Shown here: in pieces, positions 16,847 through 25,684 of the stretch
Numbering within the stretch: position 1 is the stretch's first letter
Layout: each line of letters begins with the position of its first letter
Source: an uncultured Alistipes sp.
GTDB lineage: Bacteria > Bacteroidota > Bacteroidia > Bacteroidales > Rikenellaceae
DNA length: 42,550 nt
NCBI GenBank assembly: GCA_949288735.1
Contig: CASELE010000013.1
Span: forward strand, 1-42,550
Direction of reading: 5' to 3'
Notes under the pieces: generated by a model
Database searches by the model: none
Seen by the model: only the letters and a program-made list of their open reading frames with translations
Told to the model about the DNA's origin: nothing
Position numbers and translations under genes: made by a program

Positions 16847-17836
16847 CTATCCCGCGAGATTGGCCACGAAGCCGGCGAGACGGGCAAGGAGAGGGGTGCC
16901 GCTCTCGATGGCCGCGGCGTAGAGCCGGTGGAGCGGGCGGCGCGGCCGGTCGCCGTCGCAGAAGAGGCGCGCGTCGTACTCCTCGGGGGCGAGGCCCCGC
17001 TTGAGAATCCACTTCTCGATGTTGAGGCGTCCGAGCACGACGCTCGGGCGCAGCGCCTCGTAGTCGGCCGCTCCCTTCAGATAGTCGGTCACCACGCGGT
17101 TGGCGGCGACATACTGTGCGGCGGCGCGATCGTCGAGCCTCCGCATGTAGGAGCCGTCGCGTGCCATGCGGTAGCCGTAGAGAGGGGCGCGTACCGTGAC
17201 TATGGAGCGCGCCGCGTGGACCAGTCGCGGCATGACGGCGTAGTCCTCGGCGAAGTTGATGCCCTCGACCGGGTAGATGCCGTGTTCCGTACAGAGCGAA
17301 CGACGTATCAGCACTCCCCACGTGCGGTTGGCTATGCGGTGGCTCTGCGCCACGAGCGTGCGGAGCCACCGTTCGCGCGACCAGCGGGGCGGCCGGACCT
17401 TCAGCCGTTGCCGCGCCGTGTCGTGTGCCGGGTCCGCGGCAGCGTAGTAGCCGCCGAAGACGAGGTCGGCGCCGGGGTGCTCGCCGGCAGCGGCGACGAG
17501 GCGTGCGGCGGCGTCGGCGACGAGCAGGTCGTCGCTGTCGACGTGGAGCAGCCACTCGCCCCGCGCCGCGTCGATGGCCGTGCGGCGTGCGGCGGCGAGG
17601 CCCCGGTTGGCCGGATGGCGCAGGATGCGGGTCTGCGCCACGCGCGCGGGGTATTCGGCCAGCACGCGCCCCAGCACTTCGATGCTGCGGTCGGGCGAGG
17701 CGTCGTCCACGAAGATGAATTCGACCCCCTCCCAGAGGGTCTGTTCGAAGAGCGAGCGGGCGCACGTGGCGATCCAGCGCTCCACGCCGTAGACGGGGAC
17801 GAGAATCGAGAGCCGTATGGTGTGGTCGGAGGTCAT
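16847..17836 (-). CDS. Family 2 glycosyltransferase
   Basis: The 329-residue GT-A enzyme opens with [21 protein letters not shown] and has [37 protein letters not shown] and the metal-binding LLHVDSDD motif, the usual order in GT2 enzymes. It transfers a sugar from a nucleotide-sugar donor; the donor and acceptor cannot be read from sequence. No transmembrane segment is evident, so it likely acts at the cytoplasmic face of the membrane. It overlaps the upstream Stealth-family gene by four bases (ATGA at 17833-17836). It is the last gene of a LuxE-like, Stealth and GT2 operon and probably builds or decorates the same surface glycan. Confidence 0.88.
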   Translation of the reverse strand: MTSDHTIRLSILVPVYGVERWIATCARSLFEQTLWEGVEFIFVDDASPDRSIEVLGRVLAEYPARVAQTRILRHPANRGLAAARRTAIDAARGEWLLHVDSDDLLVADAAARLVAAAGEHPGADLVFGGYYAAADPAHDTARQRLKVRPPRWSRERWLRTLVAQSHRIANRTWGVLIRRSLCTEHGIYPVEGINFAEDYAVMPRLVHAARSIVTVRAPLYGYRMARDGSYMRRLDDRAAAQYVAANRVVTDYLKGAADYEALRPSVVLGRLNIEKWILKRGLAPEEYDARLFCDGDRPRRPLHRLYAAAIESGTPLLARLAGFVANLAG

Positions 17837-18858
17837 GACCGTTCGTAGCGTGAGGGTTCGGGCAGCAGCGCCGCGAAGGCGGCGCAGAGCCGGCGGGCGG
17901 ATTCGTCGAAGTCGGCGATTCGTTCCGAATCGTTGAGGCAGAGCATGCGGCAGCCGGCCGTGCGGATTCCGGCGCAGATCTCCTCCAGCGTACCGTCGGC
18001 GAGGGTGCGCAGCGCGCAGTCGCGCAGTGAGCGGGGGGCGAACTCTCCGCGGCAGAGGACATCGTAGCGTATGAGCCAGTGCGACAGATCCGTGAGATCG
18101 CGGAACGGATGGCGGCACGTGGCGTCGAGTTCGGCGCCCCAGAGCCTCCAGGCCCGTTCGAAGGAGCCGCGCAGGTAGGGCTGCGGCATGTGCGGATCGA
18201 AGATGCCCGTGAAGAAGGACCACGGAGCCAGCGTGAGCGACTTGAGCAGCGCTCCGGCGCCGTAGCGGGGCGAGAACCAGCGGGTCGCATGACGGCGCAG
18301 CACGTCGCGCTGTCGGTGTTCGGCGTTGATGAGCTCCAGACAGTTGTAGACGATGTGACCCACCGACGAGGGCCGCACCACGCTCAGCCGTGCCATGTCG
18401 CAGGGCAGTCCGCCCCGGAAGAAGTCGTCGGGACGATGGGGCCGCAGCAGAAAGGTGTCGTCGTTGAAGAGGACGAAGCGGTCGGCCAGCCCCTCGATGC
18501 GTCCGATATTCAGCTCGATGACGTTCGAATTGAAGGTAGGGAGGTACTCCGCGGGGATGTACTCCTCGTGGCGTACCACGTGCAACGAGGGATGCGCCGT
18601 GTCGAGCCATGCGGGCAGATGGCCCCATGTCAGCAGGTGGATGCGCCGCACCCAGGGGGCGAAACGCTCCACGCTGCGGAACCAGTAGCGCAGTGTCTGC
18701 CAGTCGCGGTAGCGGATTTCGGAGGAATCCTCGTGGCCCGCCTCGCGGCGTGCGGCGGCGAAGGCATCCCTCCAGGCGGGGTCGCCGCCGTCGACCCACG
18801 GAATGACGAAATCGATGTCCCCCTCTGCGTGCGGACCGTATGTCGTGTGGCTCTTCAT
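17833..18858 (-). CDS. Stealth-family sugar-phosphate transferase
   Basis: The 341-residue protein has the Stealth conserved regions: CR1 in [20 protein letters not shown], the [22 protein letters not shown] block, and CR2 in [19 protein letters not shown] with [13 protein letters not shown]3-like sequence follows around the [10 protein letters not shown] region. Stealth enzymes move sugar-1-phosphate units in capsular polysaccharides and resemble the GlcNAc-1-phosphotransferase of higher eukaryotes. The start at 18858 gives the motif close to the N-terminus. It is 23 bases after the LuxE-like gene and overlaps the glycosyltransferase by four bases. I infer that it adds phosphodiester-linked sugars to a surface glycan. 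Confidence 0.88.
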   Translation of the reverse strand: MKSHTTYGPHAEGDIDFVIPWVDGGDPAWRDAFAAARREAGHEDSSEIRYRDWQTLRYWFRSVERFAPWVRRIHLLTWGHLPAWLDTAHPSLHVVRHEEYIPAEYLPTFNSNVIELNIGRIEGLADRFVLFNDDTFLLRPHRPDDFFRGGLPCDMARLSVVRPSSVGHIVYNCLELINAEHRQRDVLRRHATRWFSPRYGAGALLKSLTLAPWSFFTGIFDPHMPQPYLRGSFERAWRLWGAELDATCRHPFRDLTDLSHWLIRYDVLCRGEFAPRSLRDCALRTLADGTLEEICAGIRTAGCRMLCLNDSERIADFDESARRLCAAFAALLPEPSRYERS

Positions 18859-18881
18859 GTCGCTCGTGTCGGATGTAGTGC

Positions 18882-19847
18882 TTATTGTACCAGCAGATTG
18901 CAGCCGCGGATGTCGCTGCGGTCGATACGCCCCTCGACCGTGAAGGAGCCGTCGGCGAAGAGACGGCCCACGTCCTCCGTCTGGACGAAGGCGCAGGACC
19001 ACCGGTTGGCGAGGTCCGCGATGTTGATGCCGCCGCGCATGCCGGCGGGCTGGAGTTCGAACGGATCGTTGATGTCGCGTACGAGCACCCGCATCCAGGG
19101 GGGGGTGCGGAAGATGCCGCCGCCCGACGAATAGGCCTGCGAGGTGAGTTCGGCCATGCCGTACTCCGAGTGGATCGTCTCCACGCCGAAGGCGTCGCAC
19201 AGCAGGCGGTGGAACTCCTCCTTGGGGAGCTCTTCGCGCCGTCCCTTCATGCCGCCCGTCTCCATCACGACCGTCCCTTCGGGCAGCCGCACGCCCCGCT
19301 CGGCGAGCTCCCACAGCGCATAGCTCACCCCGAGCAGAATCCGGGGCTTGGGGTCGGCGGCCAGGTCGTCCAGCAGCCGGTCGAGGTCGTGGAGGTAGAA
19401 GCCGCCCGAGCCGCAGGCGGCGATCAGCCGGTCGGCCATGTAGACGAGCGACGAACCTTCGCGTTCGAGGTAGCTGGGCAGCAGCGCGTAGAGACTCCAC
19501 TGCGCCGGGTCGCCGTAGAAGAGGCGGAAGGCGCGGACGAAGGCCTCCTCGTAGAGTGCCAGCGACCGCATCGGATGGCGCGAGGGGGTCATGCCCGTCG
19601 TGGAGCTCGATGTGAAGAGCGCCTCGGGCGGGGTGTCGCCGCAGTAGACCTCGCGCCATTTGAAGGCGCCGATGGGGAGGAACGGCACCTCGGCAAACCG
19701 TCTCACGCGCCGGGGGTCGCAGCCGATCATGCCGAGATATTCGCTGTAGGGGGCGCACCGCTCCGCCTGGAGACGGAAGGTCTCCAGCGCCGCAGCCTCG
19801 AAGGCTTCGTCGCCGGCGATGCGGAAGAGTTCGTCGTCGGACATCAT
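18882..19847 (-). CDS. LuxE-like acyl-protein synthetase/adenylate-forming enzyme
   Basis: The 321-residue protein resembles the LuxE/acyl-protein synthetase branch of the adenylate-forming enzymes. It has [12 protein letters not shown], the phosphate-loop-like [13 protein letters not shown], and [15 protein letters not shown] (an acyl-adenylate core motif), and ends with [30 protein letters not shown]. Such enzymes activate a carboxylate as an AMP ester and pass it to a protein or carrier; the substrate here is unknown. The first of two adjacent ATGs (19847 and 19844) lies five bases after a TATTTTTG promoter box. It heads the Stealth and glycosyltransferase operon, so it may supply an acyl or amino-acyl substituent for the glycan. 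Confidence 0.75.
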   Translation of the reverse strand: MMSDDELFRIAGDEAFEAAALETFRLQAERCAPYSEYLGMIGCDPRRVRRFAEVPFLPIGAFKWREVYCGDTPPEALFTSSSTTGMTPSRHPMRSLALYEEAFVRAFRLFYGDPAQWSLYALLPSYLEREGSSLVYMADRLIAACGSGGFYLHDLDRLLDDLAADPKPRILLGVSYALWELAERGVRLPEGTVVMETGGMKGRREELPKEEFHRLLCDAFGVETIHSEYGMAELTSQAYSSGGGIFRTPPWMRVLVRDINDPFELQPAGMRGGINIADLANRWSCAFVQTEDVGRLFADGSFTVEGRIDRSDIRGCNLLVQ

Positions 19848-19852
19848 TTGTG

Positions 19853-19882
19853 CAAAAATACGAAAAAATGGGCTCCGTACAA
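19853..19882 (-). promoter_or_regulatory. Promoter of the LuxE-Stealth-GT2 operon
   Basis: On the minus strand TTG (19880-19882), 19 bases, TATTTTTG (19853-19860), then five bases to the ATG. This is a near-ideal Bacteroidota promoter with almost no leader. Confidence 0.75.
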
Positions 19883-19884
19883 CA

Positions 19885-19920
19885 GCGGAAGGCGGCTCTC
19901 AACCGAAAGCCGCCTTCCGC
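19885..19920 (-). terminator. Hairpin downstream of infC
   Basis: A 13-bp stem (19885-19897 with 19908-19920) lies 20 bases past the infC stop. The minus strand lacks a real T run after it (it reads TGTTGTACGG), so termination may be weak. The -33 element of the next operon overlaps this tail. Confidence 0.6.
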
Positions 19921-19939
19921 CGGAAAGGGGTAACGTTCC

Positions 19940-20563
19940 CTATTTCTTGCTCTTCGGGGCGAGAATCATGTTCATCTTCTTGCCGTCGAGCTTGGGCATC
20001 ATCTCCACCTTGGCCAGCGCCTCGAGGTCGGTGGCGAAGCGCAGCAGCAGGATTTCGCCCTGCTCCTTGAAGACGATCGACCGGCCGCGGAAGAAGACGT
20101 AGGCCTTCACCTTGGCGCCCTCCTTGAGAAAATTCTCCGCGTGCTTGAGCTTGAAGTTGTAGTCGTGGTCGTCGGTCTGGGGCCCGAAGCGGATCTCCTT
20201 GATGACCACCTTCGACTGGTTGGCCTTCATCTCCTTCGCCTTCTTCTTCTGCTGGTAGAGGAACTTCTGGTAGTCGGCGATGCGGCATACGGGGGGCTCG
20301 GCCTTGGGCGAGATCTCGATCAGGTCGAGTTCCATCTCGTCGGCCAGACGCAGGGCGTCGCGCGTGGCCATCACGCGCGGCTCCTCGATGTTCTCCCCCA
20401 CCACGCGCACCTCGGGCGCGGTGATCGAGCCGTTGATGCGGTGCGGATACTCCTTCTCGGGCGGACGGCGTCCGAAGCGGTTGTTGTTCGGGCCCCCGCC
20501 CGGTTTCGGCCTGTTGTTTCCCGGGGCGAACGGCCTCGGAGGAAACGGTTTCGGTGCTGCGAT
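19940..20563 (-). CDS. infC: Translation initiation factor IF-3, probable AUC start
   Basis: The 207-residue factor binds the 30S subunit, checks start codons and prevents premature 50S joining. Visible blocks are [18 protein letters not shown] (N domain), [24 protein letters not shown], the linker [25 protein letters not shown], and [18 protein letters not shown] (C domain). No ATG exists in frame: the first canonical codon is a GTG at 20410, inside the N domain. An in-frame TAA lies 24 bases upstream of the ATC at 20563, and translation from that ATC gives the plausible [22 protein letters not shown] start. IF-3 genes in other bacteria use AUU or similar codons for autoregulation. It follows thrS by 50 bases; rpmI and rplT do not follow it. 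Confidence 0.9.
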   Translation of the reverse strand: MAAPKPFPPRPFAPGNNRPKPGGGPNNNRFGRRPPEKEYPHRINGSITAPEVRVVGENIEEPRVMATRDALRLADEMELDLIEISPKAEPPVCRIADYQKFLYQQKKKAKEMKANQSKVVIKEIRFGPQTDDHDYNFKLKHAENFLKEGAKVKAYVFFRGRSIVFKEQGEILLLRFATDLEALAKVEMMPKLDGKKMNMILAPKSKK

Positions 20564-20613
20564 AGCTGTAAAGATTTTAGAGAGTTAGTTGTGTATGGTT
20601 GTTCGTTGTCTCT

Positions 20614-22566
20614 TTATCGTCCGACGGGGCCGATGGCTTCGGTCTCCTCGGCCACGAGCCGTGCCACGAGGGCCCCGAAGTCGTCGAGCGTCATCTGGCC
20701 GCGGTCGCCTTCGCCCTGCGCGCGGACCGAGACGAGCCGGTCGGCCTCCTCCTTCTCGCCCACGATGAGCAGGAAGGGGATGCGCTTGAGCTCGTTGTCG
20801 CGGATCTTGCGGCCGATCTTCTCGTTGCGGTCGTCGACCACGGCCCGCACGTTGCGGCGGTTGAGGCCGGCGGCCACCTCGGCGGCGTAGGCGTTGTGCT
20901 TCTCCGAGATGGGGAGCACGACGGCCTGGTCGGGCGAGAGCCAGAGCGGGAACTTGCCGCCCGTGTGCTCGAGCAGCACGGCTACGAAGCGCTCCATCGA
21001 ACCGAACGGAGCGCGGTGGATCATGATGGGGCGGTGCAGCTTGTCGTCCGAACCCTTGTAGGTGAGGTCGAAGCGCTCGGGCAGGTTGTAGTCCACCTGG
21101 ATGGTGCCCAGTTGCCATTTGCGGCCGATGGCGTCGCGGACCATGAAGTCGAGCTTCGGACCGTAGAAGGCCGCCTCGCCGTATTCGACGACGGTCTTGA
21201 GCCCCTTCTCCTCGGCCGCGCGCATGATGGCGCTTTCGGCCTTCTCCCAGTTCTCGTCCGAGCCGATGTACTTCTCTCGGTTGTTCGGGTCGCGCAGCGA
21301 GATCTGCGCCGTATAGTCGTCGAACTTCAGCGTGCGGAAGATGTAGAGCACGATGTCGATCACGCGTTCGAACTCCTCCAGCAGCTGGTCGGGCCGCACG
21401 AAGAGGTGGGCGTCGTCCTGCGTGAAGCCGCGCACGCGCGTCAGACCGTGCAGCTCGCCCGACTGCTCGTAGCGGTAGACGGTGCCGAATTCGGCCAGGC
21501 GCACGGGCAGGTCCTTGTACGAACGGGGCTTCGAGCGGTAGATCTCGCAGTGGTGCGGGCAGTTCATGGGCTTGAGCAGATACTCCTCGCCCTCGATGGG
21601 GGTGTGGATCGGCTGGAACGAGTCCTTGCCGTACTTGGCGTAGTGGCCCGAGGTGACGTAGAGCTCCTTGTTGCCGATGTGCGGGGTGATGACCTGCTGG
21701 TAGCCGTACTCCTTCTGCACGCCGCGCAGGAACTGCTCCAGCCGTTCGCGCAGGGCCGCCCCCTTCGGCAGCCAGAGCGGAAGACCCTGGCCCACGCGCT
21801 GCGAGAAGGTGAAGAGCTCGAGCTCCTTGCCCAGCTTGCGGTGGTCGCGCTTCTTGGCCTCCTCCATCATGCGGATGTAGTCGTCGAGCATCGACTTCTT
21901 GGGGAACGAGATGCCGTAGATGCGCGTCAGCATCTGCCGCTTCTCGTCGCCGCGCCAGTAGGCGCCGGCCACCGAGGTCAGCTTGATGGCCTTGATGTAG
22001 CCCGTATTGGGGATATGCGGACCGCGGCACAGGTCGGTAAAGGCGCCGTTGGTATAGAACGAGATGGTCCCGTCCTCGAGAGCCGAGATGAGCTCCACCT
22101 TGTAGGGGTCGCCCTTTTCGGTGAAGGTCTTCAGCGCTTCGGCCTTGGGCACCTCGCGCCGGACGAGCTCCTCCTTGTTGCGGGCGAGCTCCTGCATCTT
22201 CTGCTCGATGCGCGGCAGGTCGCCCTCGGTGATGGGGACAGGACTCTCCACGTCGTAGTAGAATCCGTTTTCGATGGCAGGACCGATGCCGAACCGGATG
22301 CCCGGATAGAGCGCCTCGAGCGCTTCGGCCAGCAGGTGCGACGAGGTGTGCCAGAAGGCGTGCTTGCCCTCGTCGTCGTCCCACTTGTAGAATCGGATGG
22401 TTGCGTCCTCCTCGACGGGGCGCATCAGATCCACGGTCTTGCCGTTCACCGCGGCGGCCAGCGAATCGGCAGCTAAACGAGGGCTGATGCTCTCCGCTAT
22501 CGCGTAGGCGGTGGTCCCTTCGGCATACTCTCTTACGGAGCCGTCGGGAAAGGTGATTTTGATCAT
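20614..22566 (-). CDS. thrS: Threonyl-tRNA synthetase
   Basis: This 650-residue class II synthetase charges tRNA-Thr. It has an N-terminal TGS domain ([14 protein letters not shown]...), an editing domain with [16 protein letters not shown] and [11 protein letters not shown], and the second additional domain motif around [13 protein letters not shown]. The catalytic core has the zinc-binding Cys in [10 protein letters not shown], motif 2 [26 protein letters not shown] and motif 3 around [19 protein letters not shown]. The C-terminal anticodon-binding domain ends the protein. It lies between pdxA and infC on the same strand. The gap of 107 bases to pdxA shows no T-box and no TAnnTTTG box, so it is probably read from the pdxA promoter. 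Confidence 0.97.
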   Translation of the reverse strand: MIKITFPDGSVREYAEGTTAYAIAESISPRLAADSLAAAVNGKTVDLMRPVEEDATIRFYKWDDDEGKHAFWHTSSHLLAEALEALYPGIRFGIGPAIENGFYYDVESPVPITEGDLPRIEQKMQELARNKEELVRREVPKAEALKTFTEKGDPYKVELISALEDGTISFYTNGAFTDLCRGPHIPNTGYIKAIKLTSVAGAYWRGDEKRQMLTRIYGISFPKKSMLDDYIRMMEEAKKRDHRKLGKELELFTFSQRVGQGLPLWLPKGAALRERLEQFLRGVQKEYGYQQVITPHIGNKELYVTSGHYAKYGKDSFQPIHTPIEGEEYLLKPMNCPHHCEIYRSKPRSYKDLPVRLAEFGTVYRYEQSGELHGLTRVRGFTQDDAHLFVRPDQLLEEFERVIDIVLYIFRTLKFDDYTAQISLRDPNNREKYIGSDENWEKAESAIMRAAEEKGLKTVVEYGEAAFYGPKLDFMVRDAIGRKWQLGTIQVDYNLPERFDLTYKGSDDKLHRPIMIHRAPFGSMERFVAVLLEHTGGKFPLWLSPDQAVVLPISEKHNAYAAEVAAGLNRRNVRAVVDDRNEKIGRKIRDNELKRIPFLLIVGEKEEADRLVSVRAQGEGDRGQMTLDDFGALVARLVAEETEAIGPVGR

Positions 22567-22673
22567 TCGTTATTCTGTTTTGGAGACCTCTCCGCTTCCA
22601 CAATTACGAGACGGAATACGGGTCGTGCTCCGGGTTTTTCTCTCTTCTCGTGCGTTTCGTCCGCTGGCCGGCG

Positions 22674-23783
22674 CTAAGCCTCGGCCGCCGCCTCCTTCTC
22701 CGGATCGGGCAGGTCGCGGACCGATACGTCGCGGTTGCTCCTGTCGCGTTCGGCCCGCTGGAGCGGCCGGCGCGACCACTCCTCCCACGCGCGGCGGCGG
22801 GTCGTGATGTCGATGGCCGCATAGACGGCGTTGCGCATCGACTGCGGGTCGGCGACTCCCCGGCCGGCAATGTCGTAGGCCGTGCCGTGGTCGGGCGAGG
22901 TGCGGATCTCCGAGAGTCCGGCCGTGAAGTTCACGCCGTCGGGCGTGAGCGCCTTGAAGGGGGCGAGCCCCTGGTCGTGGTACATGGCCAGCACGGCGTC
23001 GTACTTCATGTAGCCGCAGCCTGCGAAGAGCCCGTCGGCAGCGAAGGGGCCGAAGGCGAGAATCCCCTCTCCGGCTGCCGTGCGGATGGCAGGACGGATG
23101 ATCTCCTCCTCCTCGGGGCCCAGCAGCCCTCCGTCGCCCGCATGGGGGTTGAGGGCCAGAACCGCGATGCGGGGCTCGACGATGCCGAAGTCGCGCACGA
23201 GCGACTGCCGCAGCAGTCGGAGCGCGCGGACGATACCCTCCGGCGTGATGGCGCGGCTCACCTCGGAGAGGGGCAGATGGATGGTCGCGAGCCCCACGCG
23301 CAGCACGTCGCTGCACATGATCATGAGCGGCTCGCCGCCCAACTCCGAGGCCAGAAACTCCGTGTGGCCCGTGAAGGGGAAGCGGTCCTCGTGCATCGAC
23401 TCCTTGTTGAAGGGGGCCGTCACGAGGGCGTCGATGCGGTGCGCGCGCAGCTCTTCGACGGCCGTGCGGAGCGACTCGACGGCGGCGTGGGCCGCCTCGC
23501 GGGTGGGCTGTCCCGGCTCCACGGCGAGCTCCTCCGCTCCGACCGGAACCAGGTTGACCTTGCCGCGGCGTGCCTCGTCGGCCGTAGTCACCTCGGTGAG
23601 CAGGCACTCGTCGAGCCCCTCGATGCGGTCGCGGTAGAAGGCCGCCGCGCGGGGCGAACCGTAGATGACGGGGGTGCAGAGTTCGGTCATGCGCGGGTCG
23701 GCGAAGGTCTTGAGTATCACCTCCCAGCCTATGCCGTTCGTGTCGCCCTGCGTGATTCCTATGCGGAGTCTGTGTTCTGCCAT
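22674..23783 (-). CDS. pdxA: 4-hydroxythreonine-4-phosphate dehydrogenase
   Basis: The 369-residue enzyme oxidises 4-phosphohydroxy-L-threonine with NAD in the DXP-dependent pyridoxal 5'-phosphate pathway. Motifs include RIGITQGDTNGIGWEVILK at the N-terminus, TAPFNKESMH, FTGHTEFLA (metal-binding His), ALNPHAGDGGLLGPEE, YDAVLAMYHDQGLAPFK and the SPDHGTAYDIAG block. These cover the substrate, metal and NAD sites. The C-terminal 30 residues are an Arg- and Glu-rich extension beyond the usual end. The ATG at 23783 gives the standard start. A TATATTTG box lies 76 bases upstream. It is the first gene of the pdxA-thrS-infC series. Confidence 0.95.
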   Translation of the reverse strand: MAEHRLRIGITQGDTNGIGWEVILKTFADPRMTELCTPVIYGSPRAAAFYRDRIEGLDECLLTEVTTADEARRGKVNLVPVGAEELAVEPGQPTREAAHAAVESLRTAVEELRAHRIDALVTAPFNKESMHEDRFPFTGHTEFLASELGGEPLMIMCSDVLRVGLATIHLPLSEVSRAITPEGIVRALRLLRQSLVRDFGIVEPRIAVLALNPHAGDGGLLGPEEEEIIRPAIRTAAGEGILAFGPFAADGLFAGCGYMKYDAVLAMYHDQGLAPFKALTPDGVNFTAGLSEIRTSPDHGTAYDIAGRGVADPQSMRNAVYAAIDITTRRRAWEEWSRRPLQRAERDRSNRDVSVRDLPDPEKEAAAEA

Positions 23784-23859
23784 GGTCGTATGCGTTTCGA
23801 GCGGATGCTGCCTCTTCCGTGGCCGTGGCCGGCCGTCGAATAGACTCAGTTCCAATTTA

Positions 23860-23867
23860 CAAATATA
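23860..23867 (-). promoter_or_regulatory. -7 element for pdxA
   Basis: On the minus strand TATATTTG, a full match to TAnnTTTG, lies in the AT-rich gap between the methyltransferase gene and pdxA. No clear TTG is found 19-21 bases upstream. Confidence 0.55.
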
Positions 23868-23929
23868 CGACTTTTTTCCTTTCCGCTGCGGATTTCTTCC
23901 GTTTTTGTGACGCCGGGACCTTCCGGCGG

Positions 23930-24688
23930 CTATTTCGCGGTGCCGGCGGCGCACCGGCGGCGGAATTCGGCGCAGACGATGGCCGTGGCCATCGCCGCGT
24001 TGAGCGATTCGGAACCGTGGCGGTCGGCCGGGTAGGGCGGGATGTAGAGGCGGCGCGTGACACGGGAGGCGCAGGCGGCTCCGATGCCGTGCCCCTCGTT
24101 GCCCACGACCAGGACGGCGGCCCGGGGCAGCGGGGCCTCGTAGAGCCCCTCGCCGTCGAGAAAGGTGCCGCAGACGGGCATCTGCAGCCGCACGGCCTCG
24201 TCGAGGAAGCGGGGCAGGTCGGTGTAGTGGACCGCCACGCGCAGGATGGCCCCCATGGTGGCCTGCACTGCCTTCGGATTGAAGCAATCGGCCGAGGTGG
24301 CCGAGCAGACCACCTCGCCGATGCCGAACCAGTCGGCGATGCGGAGTATGGTCCCCAGGTTGCCCGGGTCACGGATGTCGTCGAGCGCCAGCACGAGGCG
24401 GTCGCGCAGCCGCTCGGGGCGGAGCGTGCGGCGGGGTATCTCGACCAGCGCCACGGCGTTCGACGGGGTCTTGAGCAGTGACAGGCGCTCCAGCTCCGCG
24501 GCGCTGACGGGAGTCACTTCGGGTCCTTCGAAGAGCCCTTCGGCGGCGAAGATGCGCCGCACGCGGAGCGCCGATGCGCGCAGCTCGCCCACGAGCTTGG
24601 CCCCCTCGGCGAGGAAGAGCCCCGTCTCGGTGCGGGCCCGCCGGTCGGCCAGCGAGCGGCAGAGCCGTATGTCGGATTTGGTGATCAC
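23930..24688 (-). CDS. TrmH/SpoU-family RNA 2'-O-methyltransferase
   Basis: The 252-residue protein has a short N-terminal substrate-binding domain and a SPOUT catalytic domain. Motif 1 is DDIRDPGNLGTILRIADWFGI, motif 2 is VLVVGNEGHGI, and motif 3 is LYIPPYPADRHGSESLNAA; the last two form the knotted AdoMet site. The family methylates ribose in rRNA or tRNA; the sequence does not decide between RlmB-like and TrmH-like targets. The start is a GTG at 24688 overlapping the rnz stop (GTGA), the only start placed right for MITKSDIRLCRSL. It is the last gene of the trxB-rnz run. Confidence 0.88.
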   Translation of the reverse strand: MITKSDIRLCRSLADRRARTETGLFLAEGAKLVGELRASALRVRRIFAAEGLFEGPEVTPVSAAELERLSLLKTPSNAVALVEIPRRTLRPERLRDRLVLALDDIRDPGNLGTILRIADWFGIGEVVCSATSADCFNPKAVQATMGAILRVAVHYTDLPRFLDEAVRLQMPVCGTFLDGEGLYEAPLPRAAVLVVGNEGHGIGAACASRVTRRLYIPPYPADRHGSESLNAAMATAIVCAEFRRRCAAGTAK

Positions 24689-25617
24689 AGGCGGATGCGG
24701 TTTTCTGGTATGTCGAACGTGCGCCCCTCTTCGGCCGCCTCCGTGGCGGGGAAGAGCCGGCGTGCCTCGCCGAGCATAGGTTCTGCGCCGTCGTAGCGCG
24801 ACGAGAAGTGGCCTATGACGAGTCTCGAGGCTCCTGCCGTTATGGCCGCGCGGGCCGCCTCCTCGGAGGTGCTGTGGCCCCGTTCGCGGGCGGTCCGTCG
24901 CTCGGCGGCGGCGTAGGTCGCCTCGTGGTAGAGCAGGTCGGCGCCGGCGCAGAGCTTCGCCGCGCGGGCCGAGAAGTTGGTGTCCGAGAGATAGGCGTAG
25001 CTGCGGGCGCGGTAGGGGCGGTAGGTGAGCTCTTCGGACGGAAGCGGCGTGCCGTCGTCGAGCCGTACCTCCTCGCCCCGCTTGGCGGCGGCGATATGCG
25101 TCACCGAGAGCCCGTATTTTGCGATGGCCTGCTTCGAGACGTTGAGCGGCGGCTCCTTTTCGCGGAAGAGGAACCCGGCGGTCGGGATACGGTGGCGCAG
25201 CGGTACGGACCACACCTCGAGCGTCCGGTTTTCGAAGAGCAGCGCGTGGCGCGTGGTGTCGGTCTCGTGGGGCTCGACCGCGTAGGGCAGGTCGGCGCCG
25301 AAGTGGCGCAGGAAGCCGTCGAGCACCTCGCCGAAGGGGGCGGGCGCATAGACCGCGAGAGGGGTGCGCCGGCCGTAGAGACCGAGGGTCGAGAGCAGCG
25401 GGAAGAGCCCGTAGCAGTGGTCGCCGTGCAGGTGCGAGAGGAAGACGGCACGCAGCCGCAGCGGGTTGATGCCGTAGCGGATCATCTGTTGCTGGGCCCC
25501 TTCGCCCGCGTCGACCAGGTAGTACTGTTCGTGGAGCCGGACCACCTGGGCCGAGGGGTGGCGCGAGGGGGTCGGCTTGGCCGAGGTGGAGCCGAGTATG
25601 GTGACCGAGAAACTCAC
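24685..25617 (-). CDS. rnz: Ribonuclease Z
   Basis: The 310-residue metallo-beta-lactamase-fold endonuclease processes tRNA 3' ends. The zinc motif is SHLHGDH at residues 61-67; further ligands lie in YLSDTNFS (Asp) and VIGHFSSRY (His). It starts with the typical SFSVTILGSTSAKPTPSRHPSA, which includes the conserved substrate-loop residues. The start is a GTG at 25617; no ATG is placed correctly. It overlaps the methyltransferase by four bases and starts 67 bases after trxB, with a long hairpin between. The pairing with an RNA methyltransferase fits an RNA-maturation unit. Confidence 0.93.
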   Translation of the reverse strand: MSFSVTILGSTSAKPTPSRHPSAQVVRLHEQYYLVDAGEGAQQQMIRYGINPLRLRAVFLSHLHGDHCYGLFPLLSTLGLYGRRTPLAVYAPAPFGEVLDGFLRHFGADLPYAVEPHETDTTRHALLFENRTLEVWSVPLRHRIPTAGFLFREKEPPLNVSKQAIAKYGLSVTHIAAAKRGEEVRLDDGTPLPSEELTYRPYRARSYAYLSDTNFSARAAKLCAGADLLYHEATYAAAERRTARERGHSTSEEAARAAITAGASRLVIGHFSSRYDGAEPMLGEARRLFPATEAAEEGRTFDIPENRIRL

Positions 25618-25644
25618 GGTGCGTGTCGTCTGGCGGATGGACCG

Positions 25645-25678
25645 GCGGAGGGTGCGGGCGTGCGCCCGCACCCTCCGC
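25645..25678 (-). terminator. Long hairpin between trxB and rnz without a T run
   Basis: A 16-bp GC-rich stem (25645-25660 with 25663-25678) with a TG loop begins six bases past the trxB stop. No T run follows on the minus strand. It could attenuate, or mark a processing or mRNA-stability site, rather than terminate fully. Confidence 0.45.
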
Positions 25679-25684
25679 GCGGCA

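Noticed and set aside
13690..16887. A 1,065-codon open frame on the minus strand
   Set aside because: It is antisense to clpB; its Arg/Asp/Leu-rich composition is typical of the complementary strand of a GC-rich gene.
22567..22673. T-box or other riboswitch before thrS
   Set aside because: No T-box core sequence or consistent stem series could be found in the 107-base gap, and Bacteroidota generally lack T-boxes.
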